Both the position numbers and the translations under genes were made by a program. Shown here one piece after another: positions 1-5,471 of a DNA stretch of 12,112 nucleotides. Origin of the DNA: an uncultured Lachnospiraceae bacterium (GTDB taxonomy: Bacteria; Bacillota; Clostridia; Lachnospirales; Lachnospiraceae). A model generated the notes under the pieces. The model saw nothing but the letters and a program-made list of their open reading frames with translations. It had not been told where the DNA came from and searched no databases. Location: positions 1-12,112 of the forward strand of contig CAJUSQ010000094.1 in NCBI GenBank assembly GCA_910588885.1, given 5' to 3'. Each line of letters begins with the position of its first letter. Positions within the stretch are counted from its first letter, which is position 1.

Positions 1-4
1 CACA

Positions 5-33
5 GGGCAGAAAATTTTAAAGATTTTCTGTCC
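5..33 (+). terminator. Possible terminator hairpin of an upstream gene
   Basis: Bases 5-15 pair with 23-33 (11 pairs, one G-T wobble) around a 7-base loop. The stem is AT-rich and the following stretch (TTAATAATATT) is only moderately T-rich, so this is a weak intrinsic terminator at best. It would end transcription of a gene lying left of the window. No coding sequence is recognisable in the first 150 bases. Confidence 0.35.
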
Positions 34-104
34 TTAATAATATTACGAGATTTTTTGCACTTAAGCATGTTGTGGAGCCCATAGAATTGACGAAAAGTTT
101 TCTA

Positions 105-133
105 TTGCCATTTGCTCCAAGATATAGTATAAT
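105..133 (+). promoter_or_regulatory. Sigma-A promoter of the J-domain gene
   Basis: A -35 box TTGCCA (105-110; five of six consensus bases) is followed after exactly 17 bases by a perfect -10 box TATAAT (128-133). Transcription should start near 140, leaving an 80-base leader before the ATG at 221. No regulatory hairpin is obvious in that leader. Confidence 0.75.
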
Positions 134-220
134 GTCATATGTTGTAGAAGCATGTTGCCCCAAAGGGCAGGGTGCGGCATGACAGGGGCTCCTGTCGAAG
201 GATGTAAAGGAGGCAGAATC

Positions 221-703
221 ATGAGTCAGCCCCAAACGGCAAAGAGCCAACGGCTGTTTCAGAATTCAGTCGATGAGGAAGATCTTCGTCGGCGCCTGCA
301 GGAAGAAAAGCGGTCCTTAGCAGCTGAAAGGCGTGAATTTGAACGGGAAAAGCGGGAATTCCGCATTGAGCAGAAGATTGAGAAAGAACGGATTTCACAG
401 GAATCCCGCCTGTTTGAAATGAAATGGAAGATTCTGGAGGCAGAGCTGCAGAAACTGGCAGTGGAGAAACAAGAGATTGACAAAGAGCGGAAGAAGAATA
501 GAAGTATAAGGGCGGAATACCAGTCCCATACTACGGCCGTCAGCAGAATGTTCTTTTCCGGTGTAAACAGCGAATCGGGAATGAAGAAACGGTATAAGGA
601 CTTAATCAAAATCTTCCATCCGGATAATATGGATGGGGATACTCAGACCCTGCAGGTCATTAACCGGGAATATGACGAGCTGAAAAAATTGTTTTGCAGA
701 TAG
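221..703 (+). CDS. Coiled-coil protein with C-terminal J-domain-like segment
   Basis: This is a 160-residue soluble protein. Residues about 18-97 are almost continuous charged heptad-like sequence (rich in E, K, R with spaced L/I/F), a long coiled coil. Residues about 123-158 resemble helices II and III of a J-domain: RYKDLIKIFHPDN, with the HPD triad at 133-135, then NREYDELKKLF. J-domain proteins use HPD to stimulate Hsp70 (DnaK) ATPase, so a co-chaperone or adaptor role is inferred; helix I of a normal J-domain is not evident. The start at 221 is chosen because AAAGGAGG lies 7 bases upstream; an in-frame ATG at 152 has no such site. The gene is a single unit between a promoter and a terminator. 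The specific family is not recognised. Confidence 0.8.
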   Translation: MSQPQTAKSQRLFQNSVDEEDLRRRLQEEKRSLAAERREFEREKREFRIEQKIEKERISQESRLFEMKWKILEAELQKLAVEKQEIDKERKKNRSIRAEYQSHTTAVSRMFFSGVNSESGMKKRYKDLIKIFHPDNMDGDTQTLQVINREYDELKKLFCR

Positions 704-710
704 AAAGACC

Positions 711-754
711 AGGTGTAAAGTTTACGGAAGGAAACGGACTTTACACCTTTTCTA
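711..754 (+). terminator. Intrinsic terminator after the J-domain gene
   Basis: A perfect 11-bp inverted repeat (711-721 AGGTGTAAAGT with 738-748 ACTTTACACCT) is followed by a T-rich tail. It starts 8 bases after the stop codon at 703. Confidence 0.8.
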
Positions 755-832
755 TTGTTTTGCCTGTATGAAGCAATGCCGTGATATTTTTCGTACTTGG
801 GTATGTAATGGAGCGTTATAATATCATCAATT

Positions 833-973
833 GTTACTGTTCACACCCATGGCGTTCACAGTAACGAATCCGGCCTTAAAGTTGCCTTACGGCAAGAGGC
901 CGGATTCTGGCCCCATTCTTGTATTGGCCTGTGGCCGTGCAGCACAGTGCACGGCCCAGAAGTGAACAGTAAC
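833..973. mobile_element. 141-bp MITE-like element with 12-bp TIRs and 8-bp target duplication
   Basis: The left end GTTACTGTTCAC (833-844) is the exact reverse complement of the right end GTGAACAGTAAC (962-973). The 8-mer CATCAATT abuts both ends (825-832 and 974-981), as expected of a target-site duplication. The interior is nearly all hairpins: 833-840 with 858-865 (8 bp), 866-876 with 897-907 (11 bp) enclosing TTGCC/GGCAA (882-886 with 891-895), and 933-941 with 948-956 (9 bp). There is no reading frame of note, so it must be mobilised in trans if still active. An 8-bp duplication suits several IS families (IS66 among others); the parent family is not determined. It sits between the J-domain gene terminator and the asparaginase promoter. 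Confidence 0.78.
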
Positions 974-1011
974 CATCAATTAACGATATTTTTACCCATG
1001 GTTGTGATGAA

Positions 1012-1040
1012 TTGACTCTTTTTTTTCAATATGATAAAAT
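1012..1040 (+). promoter_or_regulatory. Promoter of the asparaginase gene
   Basis: TTGACT (1012-1017), 17-base spacer, then TAAAAT (1035-1040), with an extended -10 TG at 1032-1033. The start site would be near 1047. The -35 box begins 30 bases right of the MITE-like element's target duplication, so the insertion replaced what used to lie upstream of this promoter. Confidence 0.6.
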
Positions 1041-1186
1041 TGATTCTAACAAGAAATGCTTCGACATTAACAACGTTACCGAGATGACAAAGTTACTGAT
1101 TTGCCTGTCTTTTTGAAAGAAGCTTTGGACAAATTAAGAAGAAATTGCTCCGGCAGGATCGCAGATCCAAAAGAAAGGATAAATTT
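1041..1186 (+). other. Leader between the promoter and the asparaginase start
   Basis: About 140 untranslated bases with no clear terminator-antiterminator pair or known riboswitch motif. One frame stays open from 1071 to its TGA at 1188-1190, which overlaps the asparaginase ATG by the ATGA arrangement. It has no ATG start and no recognised product. The rest of the 483-base gap from 704 holds the terminator, the MITE-like element and the promoter, with nothing else seen in 755-824. Confidence 0.5.
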
Positions 1187-2197
1187 ATGAAAAAAATACT
1201 ACTGATTGCCACCGGCGGTACTATTGCGTCAAAAAAGTCTGAAAACGGCCTGTGTCCTCAGATTGACGCCGAGGAAATACTGGCCTATGTTCCGAAGATA
1301 CGGGAGTTTTGCGAACCCTCAGCCATTCAGATCTGCAATCTGGACAGCACCAATATGGAACCCAGGCATTGGAAATTGATGGTGGAAACGGTGCAGGCCC
1401 ATTATGAGGAATATGACGGATTTGTCATTGCCCATGGAACCGATACCATGGCGTACACGGCAGCGGCGCTTTCCTATTTGATACAAAATTCCGCCAAGCC
1501 CGTGGTGATTACGGGGGCGCAGAAGTCCATTGACCTGGAAATTACGGATGCCAAGACCAATTTATTAGACAGCTTTCTCTATGCGGCGGATGATGCGTCC
1601 CAGGGAGTACAGATTGTGTTTGGTGGGAAAGTGATTGCCGGAACCCGGGCAAAAAAGATCCGTTCCAAGAGCTATAATGCCTTTGAGAGCATTGATTATC
1701 CTTATCTTGCCACCGTTCAGGATATGCGGATCCTGCGTTATATCCCCATGCTGCCCTACAAGGAGCCGGTACGCTTTTTCAAAAATATGAATGAGAAAAT
1801 TTTTCTGGTGAAGCTGGTACCGGGGATTTCTCCGAAAGCTCTGGGATTTCTTTTTGCGGAATATGACTGCATCATTGTAGAAAGCTTTGGGGTTGGGGGA
1901 ATTCCGGCTTCTATTGCAGACGAATTCTATCGGTTGTATCAGGAATTTCCAAACACTGTGGTTATTATGGCGACTCAGGTGGCCCATGAAGGAAGTGATA
2001 TGACTGTCTATGAGGTGGGCAACCGGATCAAGCGGGAATGCGGCATTTTAGAATCTTACGATATGACATTGGAAGCGGTGGTGGCCAAAGCCATGTGGAT
2101 GCTTGGGGACGGTAATGCAGAGAACATAGGGCCAAAAGAGGTTTTTTACCGCCGGGTAAATTACGATATCATTTTTGAACCCGGACGGGAAGGATAA
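1187..2197 (+). CDS. ansA: L-asparaginase, cytoplasmic (type I-like)
   Basis: This 336-residue protein is in the normal range for bacterial asparaginase. It hydrolyses L-asparagine to aspartate and ammonia. The nucleophile motif TGGTIAS is at residues 9-15 (Thr12), the DSTNMEP segment at 53-59 matches the DSSNMTP region of type I enzymes, and the second catalytic motif HGTDT is at 83-87 (Thr85, Asp86). By alignment from memory with E. coli AnsA, Lys157 in the TRAKKIRS segment is the catalytic lysine. There is no signal peptide, which supports a cytoplasmic enzyme. The start at 1187 is preceded by AAAGGAT with a 6-base gap; an upstream in-frame TTG at 1145 is less likely. It appears monocistronic, with its own promoter and a terminator at 2326. 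A glutaminase side activity or a related amidohydrolase role cannot be excluded from sequence. Confidence 0.9.
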   Translation: MKKILLIATGGTIASKKSENGLCPQIDAEEILAYVPKIREFCEPSAIQICNLDSTNMEPRHWKLMVETVQAHYEEYDGFVIAHGTDTMAYTAAALSYLIQNSAKPVVITGAQKSIDLEITDAKTNLLDSFLYAADDASQGVQIVFGGKVIAGTRAKKIRSKSYNAFESIDYPYLATVQDMRILRYIPMLPYKEPVRFFKNMNEKIFLVKLVPGISPKALGFLFAEYDCIIVESFGVGGIPASIADEFYRLYQEFPNTVVIMATQVAHEGSDMTVYEVGNRIKRECGILESYDMTLEAVVAKAMWMLGDGNAENIGPKEVFYRRVNYDIIFEPGREG

Positions 2198-2325
2198 ACG
2201 GAAGGACAAGCCGGCATTTACTTTTGAGGGAAAGAGCCCTTGATATGCCGCCCGGAACCCTGCAAGTCCATCCACTGGCACACAGCATTGAGAAAGATGA
2301 AATGAAAACTGAATACGACGCAGAC

Positions 2326-2374
2326 GCGGCGTTTCTCTATCCCTATACAGGGAGAACAGGAACGCCGCTTTTTT
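2326..2374 (+). terminator. Intrinsic terminator downstream of asparaginase
   Basis: GCGGCGTT (2326-2333) pairs with AACGCCGC (2361-2368) and is followed by six Ts (2369-2374). Inside lies a second stem, TCTC (2334-2337) with GAGA (2352-2355), and CCCT/AGGG (2341-2344 with 2349-2352), two alternatives that share base 2352. It stands 128 bases after the asparaginase stop. The stretch 2198-2325 holds only a weaker fold (CGGCAT 2212-2217 with ATGCCG 2245-2250) and no gene. Confidence 0.7.
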
Positions 2375-2446
2375 ATGCCCTCATGTTACGCAGTAGGGGA
2401 AAAAGAGCCTTGCTATATGCGGCTTTGCGGGCACATCATTCTTTGC

Positions 2447-2476
2447 GATACTGTTTTTCGGAAAGAGGACAGTATC
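2447..2476. repeat. 8-bp inverted repeat
   Basis: GATACTGT (2447-2454) is mirrored by ACAGTATC (2469-2476) around 14 bases. It lies at the broken 5' edge of the TetR-like remnant. It may be an operator, a fold, or an old element end; the sequence does not decide between them. Confidence 0.35.
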
Positions 2477-2948
2477 AGAAAAGCTAAACTGTTCTACGCA
2501 ACCCGTTATGTACCACTTTGCAACGATTGAGGAATTGAAAAAGGCGGTCTATGCAAAAGCAGACTGCTATCACTCGGAATACTTAATGAATATTAAAGAC
2601 CCGCAGAAGGGGGCTATGCTTGGGATTGGATTGAATTATATCTGCTTTGCGATTGAAGAACCGCATTTGTTCCGCTTCCTTTTTCAGTCAAATTTTTTCA
2701 CCGGAACTACTCTGCTTGAAATGATAGACGCCGAGGAACTTACGCCTGTTATTTTGGCAATGCAAGGAGCAATCGGAGGAAGTATCGAGCAAGTAAAAGA
2801 AATTTTTTTGATGGTTTTCCTGTTTGCTCATGGATATGCAAGTATCATAGCCAACAATTCATTGGTGTATGATGAAGAGCTCATAAAGTCACAGATAGAA
2901 CGAGCGTACAGAAGTGCGATATTAGCCGTACAGGAGGAAACAACATGA
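2463..2948 (+). pseudogene. TetR-family regulator remnant, DNA-binding domain mostly lost
   Basis: Reading in this frame, KLNCSTQPVMYHFATIEELK matches the end of a TetR helix-turn-helix (the recognition helix and the YxHF/EEL turn into helix 4). It runs directly into a 146-residue ligand-binding-type C-terminal domain containing EEPHLFRFLFQSNFF and an all-helical tail. TetR proteins normally have about 45 residues of helix-turn-helix ahead of this point. Here the frame hits a stop at 2394-2396 and the residues between (GKKSLAICGFAG and onwards) do not look like helices 1-2. The ATG at 2508 has no ribosome binding site and would start inside the recognition helix. It is therefore probably unable to bind DNA. 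It overlaps the CPBP gene start by ATGA, the remains of an old operon. Base composition is more AT-rich than the microcompartment genes. Confidence 0.7.
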
Positions 2949-3540
2949 CAAAGTTATATGAGAAAAGCGAGCAGACATTTGCGATCGTTTGGCTTCCGTA
3001 CCTGCCCGACGATTTCTTTACTATGTGCCACTTTTTATCTTAGCCACAGGAAATCTTTGGAACGGCATTGCCGTCAATGATTCCCTGTCGGGAGCTGTTT
3101 GCCGGATTGCCTGTATGCTTTGTGTGGGATTTATTGAGGAAGTGATTTTCAGAGGTTTCCTGTTCAAAGCAATAGCAAAAGATAATCTTAAATCCGCAAT
3201 TATTATCTCAAGCGTAACCTTTGGCGTGGGGCATTTGGTAAATTTATTCAACGGAAGCGGTATGGACTTAGTAAGTAATTTGTGCCAAATTTGTTTTGCG
3301 ATTGCGGTAGGTTTTTTGCTTGTAACTATATTTTATCGTGGTGGAAGTCTGCTCCCCTGTATGATTACTCATTCTGCTATTAACACCTTCAGTACTTTTG
3401 CAAATGAAGTGGGATTTACGGTGGAAAAACATATGATTCGTGTTCTTGTTATGACGGTACTAACTGTTGCCTACACTTTAATCCTCACAAAGACGCTCCC
3501 GAAAAGGCAGCGGAAAAATGGGAATGACAAGGTAGATTGA
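2945..3540 (+). pseudogene. CPBP intramembrane metalloprotease, 5' part deleted or frameshifted
   Basis: The CPBP (Abi/CAAX protease-like) family are membrane-embedded proteases. All core motifs are present in the frame open from 2989: EEVIFRGFLF (codons from 3136; EExxxR), FGVGH (His at the second motif) and HSAINTFS (third motif), within several hydrophobic segments. The natural start appears to be the ATG at 2945, overlapping the preceding TGA. From there MTKLYEKSEQTFAIVWL is a plausible N-terminus, but that frame stops at a TAG after 32 codons. The CPBP frame joins only around 2989, where the sole start is a TTG with no good ribosome binding site. Known relatives are about 250-290 residues with extra N-terminal membrane helices, so a deletion with frameshift is inferred. 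Expression of the 183-residue core from the TTG cannot be excluded. Confidence 0.7.
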
Positions 3541-3544
3541 CGAT

Positions 3545-3721
3545 ATGACGAAAATAATTTCTGAGTGGATACGCTGCCCTGTTTGCGGAAAAAAATCGGA
3601 AGTTGGAAAGGAGATTATTTTTCCAGTAAATATAGTACAAACATTTGAATTATTGTCCGATAAAAATTTTACATTTCGAAACCAAAATGAGGCCGAAAAC
3701 GTTTCCCGGCCATTTCTATAA
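3545..3721 (+). pseudogene. Cysteine-rich KTR-type small protein, only the N-terminus conserved
   Basis: A 58-codon frame starts 4 bases after the CPBP stop. Its first 17 residues, including EWIRCPVCGKK, match the start of the small cysteine-rich KTR family (about 55 residues, CPxCG...CPxC), often found in Firmicute conjugative elements. After residue 18 the resemblance ends, and the second Cys pair and the KTR segment are missing. The rest (EVGKEIIFPVNIV and onwards) is AT-rich run-on sequence. It is read as the broken right edge of the accessory patch, possibly where it was joined to the microcompartment locus. Confidence 0.55.
3691..3711. promoter_or_regulatory. cre-like palindrome within a GGCCG/CGGCC hairpin
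   Basis: Bases 3694-3707 (CGAAAACGTTTCCC) match 12 of 14 positions of the CcpA catabolite-response consensus TGWAARCGYTWNCA, differing at both end positions. The site is also bracketed by a 5-bp stem (3691-3695 with 3707-3711), so it could equally be a weak terminator fold. It lies about 40 bases upstream of the -35 box at 3747. Catabolite control of a deoxysugar locus would be sensible, but this is inference. Confidence 0.3.
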
Positions 3722-3746
3722 AAACCAATAAATCCCACAAAAACTA

Positions 3747-3775
3747 TTGACAAACCACACAAAACAAACTATAAT
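3747..3775 (+). promoter_or_regulatory. Consensus promoter of the tandem aldolase gene
   Basis: Perfect -35 TTGACA (3747-3752), 17-base spacer, perfect -10 TATAAT (3770-3775). The start site would be near 3782. The -35/spacer/-10 and following bases strongly resemble the second promoter at 5386-5414, so the two units are probably co-regulated. A fully consensus promoter usually needs a repressor or other control if it is not constitutive. Confidence 0.88.
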
Positions 3776-3992
3776 ACAATCAGAAACAAAATAAAAAAAG
3801 AAATTAAAAGAAAAAAGCAAACAAAACAAAAGAGTAAAACCACAAAAAACAATAGTAATAATCGGCAGCCGAAAAGAAAACAAACAGCTCAAAACAATGC
3901 GGCAAGTGACAAAAACAAGTCACCAGGCGGCAATAACCATTCAGAAAGTAATTCAACCAAACGCAAGGTCAAAATCAAGAGGGAGGAAGCGT
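3776..3992 (+). other. Long A-rich, G- and T-poor leader
   Basis: About 210 untranslated bases, overwhelmingly A and C on this strand in the first 110 bases, hence little secondary structure. Small folds occur further on: CGGC/GCCG around 3862-3870 and GTGAC/GTCAC around 3906-3922. It ends in the ribosome binding site GGGAGG (3981-3986). No known riboswitch is recognised. The 5' part resembles the leader of the dehydratase operon. Confidence 0.5.
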
Positions 3993-5282
3993 ATGAACTT
4001 GAACTTTATTCATCCGGCGGATCAGCTGGTCATGATGATGAACCGAATCTACAGCTACGGCATGACGACTACATCCGGCGGGAACCTGTCCATTTTGGAC
4101 GAAAACGGGGATGTCTGGATCACCCCGGGAAGCATTGATAAGGGCAGCCTGACCAGGAAGGACATGGTCTGCATCAAGAAGGACGGTACTATGGAAGGGA
4201 TTCACAAGCCCTCCAGTGAATATCCGTTTCACCTGAAGATTTATGAAACCAGAAGCGATATCAAGGCAGTGCTCCATGCCCATCCCCCGGCATTGGTGGC
4301 CTTCAGCATTGTCCGTCAGATTCCCAATACGAAGCTGATTCCCAATGCATTTGTGGGCTGCGGCAAGATTGCCATGGCAGAATACGGCCTTCCGGGCAGC
4401 AAGGATCTGGGAGATAAGATTGCCCGGGAATTTGAGAAAGGCTGCGATATAGCGGTATTGGAAAACCATGGAGTCGTGGTGGGCAGCACCGGTTTGTTTG
4501 AAGCCTTCAAAGCCTTTGAAAACCTGGATTTTTGTGCAAGGCTTCAGATTGACGCGTCCATTATCGGAACGCCCGGGAGCCTGAAGGAAGAGGAAATCCG
4601 GCTGAAGTATACGAAGGATCATTTCAACTTGGAGGAGTTTACGCCGGAAGTGATTACATCCCAGGAAAAGGAAGCCCGGACGGAGCTTTGCAAGCTGGTG
4701 CACCGGGCTTATGACCAGAAGCTGGTAAATGCCACCCAAGGTTCTTTTTCCCGTCGGATGGAAGGAAACGATTTTTTAATTACTCCTTATAATGTGGATC
4801 GAAAATATCTGGAAGTGGAAGAACCGGTCAGCATCCGGGACGGACGGAGAGAGGCAGGAAAGGTTCCCAGCCGTTCGATCCGCCTGCATCAGGAGATTTA
4901 TCGCAAACATCCGGAAATCAATGCGGTTATCATCGCCCATCCGCCAAACATTATGGCCTATGCGGTAACCGATGAAGAGCTGGACTCCAAGTCCATTCCG
5001 GAAAGCTATATTTTAATGCGGGACATTCCGAAGCTGGAATTTGCGTCCTTCTACCAGAAGCCGGAGGAAACGGCCCGGGCATTTAACGAAAGCACTCCCA
5101 TTGTCATCGTGAACAATGACTGTGTGGCTGTGACCGGAAACAGCCTGCTCAACGCCTTTGACCGTCTGGAAGTGGCGGAGTACAGTGCAAAAGCACTGGT
5201 GTTTGCCAAAAATCTGGGACAAATGGTGGCGATCAATGAAGACCAGATTGCGGAGATTAAGGATGCATTTCATTTGAAATAG
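3993..5282 (+). CDS. Tandem class II aldolase with inactive C-terminal half
   Basis: This 429-residue cytoplasmic protein is made of two class II aldolase/adducin domains in a row. The first (about 1-215) keeps the active set: SGGNLS at 28-33, the PSSE catalytic glutamate Glu76, the HAH zinc ligands His95 and His97, and the third zinc ligand His159 in LENHG. In the second (about 225-429) the equivalents are altered: PSRS (Ser295 for Glu), IAH (Ile314, His316) and VNNDC (Asp376 for His). It should not bind zinc or catalyse and is probably structural or regulatory. The usual class II aldolase is about 210-270 residues. The first half likely splits a deoxyketose-1-phosphate to DHAP and lactaldehyde, but substrate is not determined. 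The start is set by GGGAGG 6 bases before ATG 3993; an in-frame ATG at 3897 would add 32 residues with no family match. There is no clear encapsulation peptide. Confidence 0.85.
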   Translation: MNLNFIHPADQLVMMMNRIYSYGMTTTSGGNLSILDENGDVWITPGSIDKGSLTRKDMVCIKKDGTMEGIHKPSSEYPFHLKIYETRSDIKAVLHAHPPALVAFSIVRQIPNTKLIPNAFVGCGKIAMAEYGLPGSKDLGDKIAREFEKGCDIAVLENHGVVVGSTGLFEAFKAFENLDFCARLQIDASIIGTPGSLKEEEIRLKYTKDHFNLEEFTPEVITSQEKEARTELCKLVHRAYDQKLVNATQGSFSRRMEGNDFLITPYNVDRKYLEVEEPVSIRDGRREAGKVPSRSIRLHQEIYRKHPEINAVIIAHPPNIMAYAVTDEELDSKSIPESYILMRDIPKLEFASFYQKPEETARAFNESTPIVIVNNDCVAVTGNSLLNAFDRLEVAEYSAKALVFAKNLGQMVAINEDQIAEIKDAFHLK

Positions 5283-5333
5283 GAAGATGGATGAAAGAAG
5301 TTTGAATAAAAGAAGTACCATAAATATTACTAA

Positions 5334-5365
5334 AAAATCCCACGTAATTTTGTGGGATTTTCTTT
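5334..5365. terminator. Bidirectional-type terminator between tandem aldolase and dehydratase operon
   Basis: AAAATCCCAC (5334-5343) and GTGGGATTTT (5352-5361) form a perfect 10-bp stem with an 8-base loop, with A-tract before and T-rich tail after. It separates the two units, so the downstream operon depends mainly on its own promoter. Confidence 0.85.
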
Positions 5366-5385
5366 GATTTAGACCGGAAATTTCA

Positions 5386-5414
5386 TTGACAAACAAACAA
5401 AATCAACATATAAT
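5386..5414 (+). promoter_or_regulatory. Consensus promoter of the dehydratase operon
   Basis: Perfect TTGACA (5386-5391), 17-base spacer, perfect TATAAT (5409-5414); start expected near 5421. The spacer begins AACAAACAAAAT and the downstream bases are A-rich, paralleling the promoter at 3747. The leader is about 50 bases. Confidence 0.88.
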
Positions 5415-5471
5415 AGAATAAGAAACCAAATAAACCAACAGAAACAAGAACAGAAAGGATGTGAGAAAGAG

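Noticed and set aside
833..973. The hairpin cluster as a riboswitch, CRISPR array or ordinary terminator
   Set aside because: There are no repeated spacers and no T-tract, and the exact terminal repeats with an 8-bp flanking duplication point to a transposable element.
2224..2487. An 87-codon open frame between asparaginase and the TetR remnant
   Set aside because: It runs across the terminator hairpin and T-tract, has no ribosome binding site and its residues resemble no protein family.
3897..3992. An upstream ATG that would add 32 residues to the tandem aldolase
   Set aside because: No ribosome binding site there, the extra residues are K/R/Q-rich leader translation, and GGGAGG precedes the ATG at 3993, where aldolase homology begins.
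3776..3992. A cobalamin or other known riboswitch in the tandem aldolase leader
   Set aside because: No B12-box-like or other recognisable riboswitch core is visible; the sequence is mainly unstructured A-rich DNA.
3975..4739. A 254-codon open frame on the minus strand
   Set aside because: It lies wholly opposite the well-supported aldolase gene and has no family motifs; it is a codon-bias shadow.
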